Assembly: GCA_009869945.1 (NCBI GenBank)
Contig: WIXG01000091.1
Coordinates: 124,001-188,000 of the forward strand
Length of the DNA: 64,000 nucleotides
Origin: Mesaphorura yosii
Taxonomy: Eukaryota > Arthropoda > Collembola > Poduromorpha > Tullbergiidae
Direction: 5' to 3'
Position numbers and translations under genes: made by a program
The notes under the pieces: generated by a model
What the model was told of the DNA's origin: nothing
The model's input: only the letters and a program-made list of their open reading frames with translations
The model's database searches: none
Shown here: one piece after another, positions 38,276 to 49,909 of the stretch
How the letters are laid out: the number at the start of each line of letters is the position of its first letter
Position numbering within the stretch: position 1 is the first letter of the stretch

Positions 38276-38310
38276 TCAGTCGAAACGCAACAAGCAAACC
38301 GTTCAGACAG
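38276..38310 (+). promoter_or_regulatory. Inr + DPE core promoter of the LDLa/CUB gene
   Basis: TCAGTC at 38276-38281 matches the arthropod initiator. Taking its A (38278) as +1 places AGACAG (38305-38310) exactly at +28, the required DPE position and consensus. The 5' UTR would be 161 bases. No TATA box is needed in this promoter class. Confidence 0.5.
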
Positions 38311-38438
38311 CAGACAGCTGACAACTGACACCTGAGTTTTCACTGCCAAACCAAAATGTCACGCTTTGCGTGCAAAGCAAATGCATAATTAATGGTGATT
38401 GTGGATAATCATACATAATTAAGTTAACACAAGTCAAA

Positions 38439-41400
38439 ATGTTCAGCACGTCAACCATTTCCACTACCAATTCCATTTCTACGTCTAGTTCAGTGCTCAA
38501 CAAGTCAATACGAACTGTGACTTTATTAGTGACGCTGTACGTGATTTTATTTGCGACGATTCTCGTCGACTCCTGTGACATTTCCGAGTATCAGTGTGAC
38601 AATAAAGATTGCATACAGCTTGACGGGTACTGCAACGGCTTGAGACAGTGTCTCGATGGGTCAGATGAGAAAAGCGGATGCTCACGTAAGTCACGATGCT
38701 TTCATTCTCCGTGGCCGTGTTGTCCCCCACCTGCATGAATAATTAATTTAGAACCTTGTCAGTTGTCCATTTGATCCGCTCTACGAGCGACTACGACTAC
38801 GGCTTCGGAAGTCCGTCTGTTATCACACACACAGGGCACATTTAAATTTTATCTTGTAATGATTTGACAGCATGCAACCGAACTTACTACGGCCTAGAAA
38901 CGTTTACGTACAAATTAAGTCTTCACGCACCTTCGTTGTGCACGCTCACTTTCATCGCGGCTGGAGGTGGACGATACGGTGATATAGTTCAGGTATGCTG
39001 GCTGATAATTTGCTTTCAAAGCGCCCATTCTTTGTTGGCGTTGGCGCTGAACGTCTCGGTCTTCATCTCTGACACGTCCTTCCTTCCTACCTTTCAGCTC
39101 CAACTTCCGCTCGTCGAGCCTCCATCTCCATCAGTAGCAAGGCCGCACGTGGCTACACCAAGTACCAATTGTACCTCAACAATAACGTTAAGTGAACCAA
39201 ATCAGATAGCGAGATTCTGCTTAAGTACAAGTTTCAACTCTTCCAAAGTGAATTATTACTCCAATTCCAACAAGATTACAGTTACTTTCGTTCATAACAT
39301 AGAGATTGTGTATAGATTCCTACCACATGTGATTCCTAAAAAAGGTGTACACCTTCAAGGCACAATTTGTTCGATACTCTTTGAGAATTGCAGTCGAACA
39401 CCAAGTGCACTCTTCAACGCAAACCTGCATTTGGGAAAGTATGGCACTAGCACTAGCTTCATGTCATCGTCTTCATTAGCCTACACCAATTACCTGTACA
39501 CGGACCGCAATACTGCCAACACAAACGAAATGGACATGAGCACAATTTCAGGATCAAATGACTGCATAGTCAGATCGCCAAATTACCCAGGAATCATAGC
39601 CAGTAACGTTAGCTGCTACTACGCGTTTCGCGAGCCAGTCGGCTCACTGATTCACATTCAAGGTTCAGTTAGGCTTAGCGAGGAGTGCGAGAGTTTTCTG
39701 GTTGTCTACGATGGGTACAGCATCAGAGACCCGGTGCTGGGGAAGTATTGCGGCGGCATGAGCGTGGACGTGGTCAGCGGTGGAAACGAAATGCTGGTGG
39801 AATTTTATAGCGGCAAAAATGGACTTTGGCAATCTCGGGTAAGTTTTATCGAGTTAACACGAGCTACCGATTTCTTGTTAGTGAGTCTAGTGTAGCGCCC
39901 TTCGAAGTGGTGATTATAAACACGCCAGAAAAGTGTAAGGTTTTGGTTTTTGGCAAACTCAAATCCCTTTCTTGGATGTCAGTTAATGTTTCAAACAATC
40001 TGCGAACCACAAAGGTATTATTGGTCCGACTTCGAGCTTGGCCCTCATTGAATCATTTGTTTGATGTTTGTTTCAATGGATTTGGACAGAGGAAGAAACA
40101 AAAGTATCTCATTTTCAGAGAAAGGCAATATACTTGCCGATTCTACTTCAAACGCTGCTTTTCTCCACTGTTTCAATATTTATTAACCTCCCCCGACTTC
40201 CTACGAAGTATTTAATTTCATTTGCTTTGATTTTTCACGCAATCAACAACACAAACAGGGACTTCAATTAGAGGCAACCTCAATTTCGTCGACTCTCTCC
40301 ACGCCGTGTTCAACGACTATTTCTAGTTTAACCTCCATGAGTGGCGTGCTCGCAACTCCGCTCTCGACTCTTGGAAACACTTCAAAGTGCACGTACAATT
40401 TCCAGGGGACTGGAAAGCAATTAATTTGGTAAGTCATGTGTCATTCATGTGTAGGCTGCGAACTGCGAACGGAAATGTCAACCGGTTGTAACAAGAGGCG
40501 ACTGACGTATAAACAGGTTCATGTTTCAACAATTCCAAGGGGGAAACGGCAGCTCGGACGGCGGCGAATTGGTCTTTGCTGACGGTAAGTGCATGAAGGC
40601 ATTCAGGCAGCAGGCATTGGCAGGACACGAGGACCACAGACGGAATACGCTCTTATTATTTCTGGATTATTCTCCTCTTGTTGTCACACAAACGTAAAAG
40701 TCAATGGTTTGCCATTTACCATTGCTGCTTGCCCATTGCCAGTGTCGTCGTCGTGAAATGAGATGGCGAGTCTCTGGCTCGGAGTTTCGAGAGTAGTGTG
40801 CTTTCAGTTTCGTTTTGTTACACATGACCAAGTAGAAACTTTCTACTTAACCACTTTCTCCACGCACGCTCGTGCTCCTTTTCCCTACGCCTTCGAATAC
40901 CTGTTAGGAAGATTACATGACCCTATTATTATAATGCCACGTGGCAAGGAAATCCACACGTTCGAGTGGATCCTGCACCGTCATTGTCCATCCAGCAGCA
41001 TCTTACCTATTAAATTACGAACATGTACGCGTCACATGGCAGCGGCTCTTTATGTTTATCCTAAGCATTATGGCCGTCGCTCTAAATTACAAGATTTGAT
41101 TATTTGCACGTTCCTAGGCATAATATTATTCTTTTGTCTTGCATTCTTCCGTAATAGGATCCAAATCAATAACCTACAGCAACAGCACTCCGCCTCCACT
41201 CTGTGAACTACTTTACATGCCCCTTCATCGTCCGTGCAAACGGGAATCAGAGTCAATTCTCTCCAAAACGAATGCAGTCTCAATTACACTCAGTCTGCCC
41301 AAACCGCAATTTAAGATGCAGTATGTGTTCATCGAACCATCAAACTGCGGGCGGATATTTACCACTTCGAATGGACACTTATCAAGTACAAAGCATTTAT

Positions 41401-42949
41401 TTGGTAAGTGCTGCGATGCCCGTGAGGCGCAGCAGCTCAGACTCAATTTTCGAGATTAATCATTACTTGAATGCCACAATAAAAGTTATTTGCGGGTCGA
41501 TAAATGAATATGCGTTCGGCTTATGTCTTAGTACGTAGGATGCGAGAATAAATAAACAAATAATTAAATGAATATGCGTTCTCCATCGCTCGTGCGACAT
41601 TTTTTAGTGTGCAGCTTAAAATATCTTGAATTTTTACGTATTCCATTAGTACGTTAAAATGTCTGATCCTAATTTCTCTATTTCTAGACTTTGGTGCTGG
41701 TGGAACCAAACATTTAAGATGTAGTTACGATTTTAATGAAAATATACGACTTGTGATCAAGGATGCGAGTTTTGAAGGGTAAACTTATTTTGAATGATGA
41801 ATAGCTTTCCCCGTCTTAGCTGCAGTAATGTGATGGGATAAACTTTTGCAATTTCCAGAAGCTGCAAGATTATAGTCGACGAAAGAACTGGAAGGACCAA
41901 ATGCAAATACAGTACATCCAAGAGAGCACAACACACAAGACTCGAATACTATCAGCTAGTTAATCAGACATCGATACTCAAGCAATGTTTCTGTGGTACT
42001 AGCGTAAGACTCCCACTCATTTTGACGTCAAATTACAAGTCCAGACTACTGCTGGTCGGTATGAACATGGGAAGAGAGATTTCTCCGGAAAATTCATTCT
42101 TCAGTGGAACGTAAGTCAATTATGTCATGTTTGCCGTGCTGAACGCTTGGTTCATGTAAGGTTTCCTTATTTAACCTTTTTGTTTACAGATTCTCCAAGC
42201 TCGGAACACCGCCATGCACAAACACGCATTATCTGCAAGTGTCGACTAAATCAAACTTCCCATTCTACTCCAACTGCGAAACATTCCTGCTTCTTCTCCC
42301 AAAGCCAAGCATCTACATAAAGCTTGATGGTTGTGCAATCGTACACACAGACTACGATTTTAATTATGTTTGCAACAATGAAATATTTGCACCAGGTATT
42401 ATTATTATTAAAAAATTTTCGTCCACCAGAGATTTGCGAAAGCAGTTCAAAGTAAAACCGGCGCCTTCCGTTGTGCAACCACAGCGTTGGAATAAGCTGA
42501 ATTAAACGTGCATATTTAACTTTGTTTCAGGTTTCAAAAACTCTTCTCTGACAAACAACATTTACGTGGAGTTGACGAGTTCATTGACTATCAATTACGT
42601 TCAAGTGTTCAATCCACACGAACCAAATTATAACTACGTGCACGGTGATCCGTACTACGGAGACGGTGGACTCGTGTCAGGCATCGGTGGCATGGTCCAC
42701 GAAGAGCTCATCGCGGACACATGTGGTGGTTTCAAGTGTACAAGTATTAATGCATGTATTCACAAAGAACTATTTTGTAATGGAAACATAAATTGTCCGA
42801 ATGCTGAGGACGAAGCGTGTTCGGTCATCGACTACACGTATTTGTACATTTTTATTGGTGGTGTGCTCGGGATAGGATTTATTTTCCTCGTGTGTACGGG
42901 CGTTAAAAAGACCAAGGTAGTACGGACGACGAGGAAAGGTGTCGGATGA
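38439..42949 (+). CDS. Single-pass membrane protein with LDLa and CUB modules
   Basis: Ten exons (38439-38685, 38871-38992, 39098-39838, 40259-40428, 40517-40584, 41158-41403, 41688-41778, 41859-42110, 42190-42395, 42531-42949) join in frame to 853 residues. A Ser/Thr-rich start leads to a hydrophobic signal segment (VTLLVTLYVILFATILV). Next comes an LDL-receptor class A module ending CLDGSDEKSGC, then a CUB-like region. A clear CUB domain follows (CIVRSPNYPG ... YCGG, roughly residues 285-390), with further cysteine-paired, CUB-like segments after it. Near the end is a second LDLa module (CNGNINCPNAEDEAC), then a transmembrane helix (YIFIGGVLGIGFIFLVC) and a short basic tail. The cytoplasmic part is only about 20 residues, so signalling by itself is unlikely. 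It is a cell-surface receptor, co-receptor or adhesion protein; Neto-like proteins share the modules but in another order. Ligand unknown. Confidence 0.85.
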
Positions 42950-43001
42950 CAAGAAGAACTTGTCACTGTGACAGATTTCATGGTGACAACCGTGTGACAA
43001 T

Positions 43002-43007
43002 AATAAA
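43002..43007 (+). terminator. Poly(A) signal of the LDLa/CUB gene
   Basis: AATAAA about 55 bases after the stop codon. Confidence 0.55.
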
Positions 43008-43777
43008 TTAGGCTAACCTCATGACCTAGGATATGAGGATTATGCATTGTGAGATTCAGAGATTCTAGACGTGAGGCATAAGCTAGCTCGTAAGAAATCT
43101 TGTTAGTGTAAGTAATTTATTGACAATCAACAAAGACAACTGAAAATATGCAATTTGTAACACTAAATCTAATTAAGGAGTAATTAAGATTTAAATTATG
43201 AAATCCCTTCTCGTTTTTAATCACTGTCATAAGGACGAACTGCCATTTGCTCAGAAACTTCTAGTAAACTATAATACTCATGTAAGACATAATTAGTTTA
43301 ACTATAGAACCAAAATTTAAGTCAGTATTTAACAGTCAGATGATGATTAAATAAACTGAGAACTGTTTTCTATGCATTTCAGAATGATTTGCCTTTCACG
43401 AATCATGATTCATGAACAAGCGAGCAGGACAACGCGGAATCACTCGTTAATAGTGCATGAAAGCCAAAGTCAAGCCAGACTCTTGTTTCCTGCCTTTGAA
43501 TAATTAATTTCTTGTCACGTTCGCGTTCCATTCTCCGTCCATTCCATGCAACTGTTGCTGTGTAACTACGATTCTGTTCTTGCTTGGTGCTGGTGCTTGT
43601 ATTTAATATTCAGAGATCATATTCATCTCAATTTCATGACTGTGTGCCGGTGGTGCCGCGTCATGCATAATTCCAATCTAGACTCCAAGTTCTCGAGAGT
43701 CGTGGAAAGAACCAATGATCGAATCCATCAAAAAAATTCCGCACAGTACAGCGCAATAAGAGCTATAGTTCATGTAG
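43008..43777. other. Intergenic DNA, no gene recognised
   Basis: AT-rich DNA between the LDLa/CUB gene and the MITE; nothing further is seen. Confidence 0.5.
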
Positions 43778-44078
43778 TAGATGCTTAGTTTAAGCATGGA
43801 GTAAACGGGCGCGTGGAAGTAGGAGTAAAACCTACGTCGAAAATTAACTCCTGCGTACTTGACAGTTTGCACCTGGAGTTATTCAGTACATGAGTTAGAA
43901 ACCGTTTAAAATCTTGCGCTACTCCAAAAAATAGAGTGCGTAAGAAAAGTGTTCTTACTCCAAAAATGTGCGTAAGAGTTAAAAAAATTGGAGTTTCGTA
44001 GAGAATGGAGTAAGAATAACTCCTACGTTTACACCTACGTCTACTCCTGCGTTAACGTCAGTTTAAACTAAGCATCTA
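43778..44078. mobile_element. MITE with TA-flanked terminal inverted repeats
   Basis: A 301-base element begins TAGATGCTTAGTTTAA and ends TTTAAACTAAGCATCTA, exact inverted copies for at least 16 bases. The outermost TA on each side fits a TA target duplication, with the inverted repeat proper starting GATGCTTAG. There is no transposase. The interior carries many copies of GGAGTAA or its complement on both strands (for example GGAGTAAAC, GTAGGAGTAAA, TTCTTACTCC, GGAGTAAGAATAACTCC), forming subterminal inverted repeats. TA duplication suggests mobilisation by a Tc1/mariner-type transposase, but other families cannot be excluded. Confidence 0.8.
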
Positions 44079-46258
44079 GTCAATGCAATGGTCTCGAATT
44101 AATTGACTTTAAATTCTTAGAGTTCACACTCCTTTTCCAACTGCCCGTTGTTACTTTTCCACTATGCACATTGTGCACAGCTCATACCGGTGAATTTTAC
44201 GACCCGACGCACGCGGTATGAGACAAGCGAAGCAAATTGCGTGTAATGATTATGAAAGTGTAACGGTGTCATTGTACAGGCACAGGTGCACCACCGTAAA
44301 ATCTGCCGTACCTCCGTCTGACTGGCACGGTGAATGTGAAATTTCTATCGTAAGCTCAGAAAACGTCGTAAAATACGGATAAAAATCTTTTTATTACTTC
44401 ACAACACAAGTAACAATAGAAGAATCATGCTGGCTAAGAATAACTGAACCATGAACGCATGAACGTGAGCACCGCATTTATTACCATTGCAGTACGGTAT
44501 TCGTCATGCAGGAGATTCCATGGTTGTAGTAGTATTTGGCTTGGCTTTAGACTCTCCCATTCATTCTTGCCATATTATTGTCATTCATAAAATCTTTTCC
44601 GCCTGCTGCACGCACAATTAATAGTGCAACTGTAATTTCAAATTGTGAAAACGCAACGCAATGGTAATAAAGCGGCTGTCGCCGGTTGGCGTGACTCAAT
44701 TGTCCTAATGAAAATATAGCTTTCATGCCGCTATTCTGCTTTCTGCTGGTCTTGGCATTGGTGCAAAATCGGTGCGGATGCGGACGATTTCGCGTTCAAT
44801 TATGAAATCCCCTCCAACTGCCTGATAGTTAAAGCCACGCCATGTCAGGCCTTGTGGAAATGATTATTCGAAGTGGAATATTTGTAGGCTCTGTTGTAAT
44901 CATGATGAATGCCCGGATCAACCACATTAATATTATACGACACACTAATGTTGACGCTAATCATAAATTGTATGCCAAATGAGCCTGTCTGTGAATAAAC
45001 ACGGCTTAAATCAGAACTTAACTAAAGCTTACTAACGCAAAACGGCGAAATCAAGAGAGTTGCTGCTGTTCTGAACCAAACCTGTTATAAACTTTTACAA
45101 CACCAAAATGATTCTCATTACAACGTGTATGACGATTGCCAAGCTCAGAGGGCTCAGATTCAGATTCACCTGTCCCAGGCGGCCCATGCCTAGGCGAGGC
45201 GAGGCTGGGACATCGAATCTCTCGTACCTCGCATCTCGTGCCACTCAAAGGCAGGGACATCACAATTATTATTGCAGGAAGGTTCTGAGGTGTGTTTGGT
45301 AATTGGCCAGCGTACGTACTCGAACACAATAAAGTACAATCACGATAATAATACCACAAATCTCGTACACAATAGACATTGGATTAAAAATGCTCACGCC
45401 TTGCCTATTGCCTGTCTCAGACAGAACGCTGCGCTGCTCGCATGTTTAATATTTCAGGTACGTCTTACCTGTTTCATGTATTTACCTCGGCCTGAGCCCA
45501 GCAGTAAAACAGGAGTGCATTGTATTGTTATTTTGATACAAAGTTTGCATTGAATGAACCTACAGAATGCATGGGCATTCACAAATCACGGGATGGACGA
45601 GATTCCTCTGCACTGCCGTTCGTAGTATTTGCTAAGGGAGGAAAGGGTTAGCGCTTAAGATTTAACGTGTACTCGAATGCCAGGACAGGAGAGAATGCAT
45701 CGTACATTGTACAGACAGTGCATATGTGAGTCGAAAGTAGGTTATCTTCCCAAGCTTGACTGATTGAGGGGGTCGGACCGACTGACTTGACTTTTTTATT
45801 ATTATTGTGCCCGATTTTACATTTTACTACACACATGAAACAGCTTGTTGCCTGTATTATTATTGTTTCGACATTTATTTTTAGAGATTATTGCTCTTAA
45901 CTATGTTTTAAGTGTCTTACGATTACACCCTTCCTCTGTGACGACTGAGTGCAACCAAACCAAGCCTCCGCACAATACGGTTTAATCAGACTTGACTTGG
46001 TCTTGAGCAATAGTCATGCAATAATGGAATTATTGTAATGTAATTGATTTGAGATTCGAAGCAGAGATTCTGATTCGATTGTCTTCAAAATGTGAGAGTG
46101 AATGTCTGCGACATCGACATTAAAAAGTTATTGATCCTCAATCCGGCCTGCAGCTGCTGCCGCTGCCTTCAATCGTTCGGCGCTTCGACGACCATTGACT
46201 GATTAGTGACCTACATCATCAGCGCATTTATTTAGGATCTAGTTCTTAGTATGTGAAG
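44079..46258. other. Intergenic DNA, no gene recognised
   Basis: No exon chain on either strand. A 102-codon minus frame (45051-45359) has no domain. The 3' end probably holds the promoter of the MPRIP-like gene. Confidence 0.45.
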
Positions 46259-49200
46259 ATGGTGGATTATAATCACATCAGCAGCAGCGCAAATCACAAT
46301 TGCAATAAATTTGTGCCAAATATCTTCAGCAAATCAAAATGTAGTCAGTGTTTTCGGACGAGAGAAGATCACCGGTTTGCAGTGAAAGAGGTACCAAATA
46401 TCTGAAGTTTCAAATTAGCGTAAATGAACAAGCTCAATTAATTCATGCTTTGTTGACTCTTGTACTCAGGTTGAAACGCAAGCGGTTGTAAAATGTGGAT
46501 ACTTGTTCATTGCACCATTCTGTGACTTCTCATCAAACAGTAACCGAAGGAGCAAGGTAAGGAAGGGACTTAGCGAATTTCACTAAGATGATTTGGAGAG
46601 TTAATTCTTTAAACAGCGAACTCTTGTAATTTAGAGATGGCAGCGTCGCTGGTTTGTACTCCGAAACGATGGTCAACTAACTTACGCGCTGGACGAACAT
46701 GTAAGTGACGCTTGATTTCGATATTCCTCCTGCATTTTCACCGCATATTTGTGAGATATGGTACGGCAACTGCTAGGTAATTTGCCCACTGAGCACTGCT
46801 TATTCGCTCATTAAGAACTAACCTGTTCTCGATGACATTAAAACAATCATTTTTAGACACATTTACTGATAGGACGTAGACACTCGGACAACGCACTTGT
46901 TGAGACAACGGCAAGTTCGGCAAGAGACTGACTAGAAGGAAGGAAGATGAAAGAGCTGACATAGGAGATTAGATAATCGTCATTTCGCTATTGTCACTAA
47001 AATATACACAAATGTTAACCTGCATTTGTATAAACAGACCTGAATTTTTTGCATTTATTAGCGAAGCGAATGTGGAATGAGAACTATCAACGGTACCCCG
47101 ACCCTTTCTTCAAACTCAAACTGTATGATTCATCTTCTATTTAAGCAGCAATATTTATCCTTCTAACATCCCTGATGATGGTGATGCATAATCTTGCTTC
47201 GTTTGATGACCTGAAATTTTCTCATTCACTCACTGGTCTCTTCGAGTGTTCAGACCATTTCTGAGTGCAAGTTCTTCTCATATTGTCATTTTTGACCATT
47301 TTATCCAAAAGAAGCACGGTGGCACATTTATATTTCAATCGAAACTGCATACGACAGATTTGTGTCATGATTCTCGTTTGACGAGCAGATCTTCGAATGT
47401 GTTCATGTTCCCACAAAAATCATTGTATCCTGTTCCACGTCTAGTGAGATAAGACTTATCTTCATTGAGATTGCTGTATGTTGCAGACTAGAGAGGAGAC
47501 CATGACAATAACATGCATGCGCTAACCACCAAAAGGTTTCACACCTAATTCTCTCTGTTTTCAACAGCCCGACGCGATTCCTCAAGGTTCCGTTCAGATG
47601 TCAAATATTCAGAAAATTGAGTCGGCGGAGAAGATCACGCTGCATGAATTCAGTTTCAGTCTATGTGGATGTGATGGCGGAGATACGGTGGATGGAAATA
47701 ATTCTTCTTCCACGAACTCGACGTACTTAAAGGGAGCAAGTAATGAAGAAAGTAAAGCATGGATTAATGCGTTAAGCAGATTTGTCAAGCCTGACAAACT
47801 ATACAAGTCCTCGAAGACTAAAACCACGCATTTGGTAAGTTCGCGATTAAGTTTGTATCACTTATAAAGTGAAATTAGTAAGTTGACCCTCCTACTTTAG
47901 CTTCGAGGAGACCCTGATGGAGGAGAAAATAATTCCAGTCCACACATTAAGAAAGGATGGATTTCAAGTTTGTATAACAACGTAATTGCATTTTGACAAT
48001 TTTCTATTCGAACTTTCTTCAACCTTTAAACTATTGCATTTTCATTTTCTTCTGAACTTACAGAAATGGCAAAAGCAATGGTACACAATGGAGAATAACA
48101 TTTTGAAATTCTTCCAAAATCAATCCGAAGAAATTGCTCTGCAAATTCTGAATATCAATAATTGCAATGTTACTACCTACGATGACGGAGGGTTTTTTTG
48201 TTTCAAACTAATGACGATCACTGGAGAAGTAGTCAGCCTGCACGCTGATTCAGACCAAGCTCGAACCGAGTGGATTAATTCCTTAAAAGCATTTACAACT
48301 CCTACAATCATAACTACAATCACAAGTCCTACTTCTCCTACACCAACGGCTCCTGTGTCAGGAATAACAAGTTGCAAAACTTACTTCAATAATCGTAAAG
48401 CTGAGTTAGAGAAACTGAGCAAGGAAGTCATCAAATCGCAAGCCGTGCAAATCGACAATCTACGAACTAAGCTGAACGCCGGATTTCTCGAAATTGAGAA
48501 ACTGGAATTCAGTTTAGGGCGAAATCAAGACTACGAACAAATCATACGAGCCAAAGACCAAGAAATTAATGAACTGAAGCAATCACTATACAACTGTGAA
48601 CTAACTAAGGAAGAAAATGCATTACTTGCGGAACGAGTGAATGACCTAACGAATAAGTTGTACAATAACGAGAAGAATATGAAAGTCATTCAGAAAAGAC
48701 TTCAACGCTACAAGTCACAATCGATTAAGGATAAAGAATTGCAGACGGACGTCTACCAGAAAATTGAAGATCTTGAACTAAAAATGAGTAAACTGGACGG
48801 AGGAGAAGTGAAGGAAGGAAAGAAGACTCTCATTAATGCAATCCTGAAACTAAACGAATTGGACGACCGAATTGAGAAAGCGGAATGGTATAAATGCACC
48901 AACTGCGAGGTACTGAATAACGAAATCGAATGCCGGGACGAGAGGCTAAAGGAATTGGAGGTGTGCGTGGGAGAGCTGGAGGTTAAATTAGGAGGATTGG
49001 CAGACATGAGGGACGACTTTAAAGATGAAGTCATGCAAATGAAGGTAACTACACCCTGGCCATTTCCATAATTTGATAAAACTTAACTGCCCTTGTTATT
49101 TAGTCAATTTTGAAGTCAACACTTTCAAATATTGAGACCTCTCAAAGCGGCATAGTACTTGAGCTGATGGAAAAGCATCGGAGAGAAATATTGGAGCTGG

Positions 49201-49639
49201 AAATTAAACATGATGAAATTTTGGCAGAAGAAACGCAAGCTACAAGAGCCGGTAAAACTTTACCTCGTGACTTTATTCTTTGTATGATGGTTCTAACTTG
49301 GCTTAATATTAAAACAGCGTTGGAAGTTCTCAAGAAGAATCATGATGTAGAGCTGCAGCGACAAATGAGCAAGTTCCGCGCAGAGTATTTGGAAAAGATG
49401 AAGGGCAACATCGACCTGGATGAAGTTATTGAATCCCAAGAGTAAGTCGCGAGTTCCAGAATTCAGGTTTAAAAGCATTCTTTAATTATTGATCGATTTC
49501 ATTCAGGTCGCAGCTTGAAGAACTGAAGCAACAGGTGATAGAGATCACCGAGAAATATACGGAGAAATGTGTGCAACTATTAGACTTAGAAAAGGAACTG
49601 GATGATTACAGAGAGAAAGACGACGAAATGTGCAATTAA
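46259..49639 (+). CDS. MPRIP: Myosin phosphatase Rho-interacting protein / outspread homologue
   Basis: Nine exons (46259-46390, 46470-46556, 46635-46700, 47568-47834, 47901-47981, 48064-49044, 49104-49251, 49318-49441, 49507-49639) join in frame to 672 residues. The start carries the family signature [17 protein letters not shown], then a PH domain (about 51-175) with [20 protein letters not shown] and IPQGSVQM. A second PH domain (about 199-300) contains [17 protein letters not shown]. The remainder is a long coiled coil, as in vertebrate MPRIP, which binds F-actin, RhoA and myosin phosphatase and directs the phosphatase to stress fibres. The chain is shorter than the human protein, mainly in the coiled coil. 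The third intron is long (866 bases, 46701-47567). It is tail-to-tail with ALADIN. The start ATG directly follows an ATGTGA that cannot code. Confidence 0.93.
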
Positions 49640-49900
49640 AATGTCAACTCTACAATCAGTCTTATCTATGCAGCTATACAAACCTGTAATCAGCAAATAG
49701 TTTTCAACCGTGTAATTCTTCGGGACTACTGTTATAGTACAAAGCACATTTAACTTAGAAAAGCCAAAGAATTTATATCGAATTTAGACCTCGTATTCAG
49801 GGAACAGATTATACGTATTGTAATACCTTGAGTAATTTATTTAAAATAAGTTGTTGATAATTAAATTGTCGCCACGTTTCATGCATTTGCAATTTGAGCA

Positions 49901-49906
49901 TTTATT
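49901..49906 (-). terminator. Poly(A) signal of ALADIN
   Basis: AATAAA on the minus strand only a few bases after the stop codon. The 3' ends of ALADIN and MPRIP are about 270 bases apart and converge. Confidence 0.5.
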
Positions 49907-49909
49907 CAT

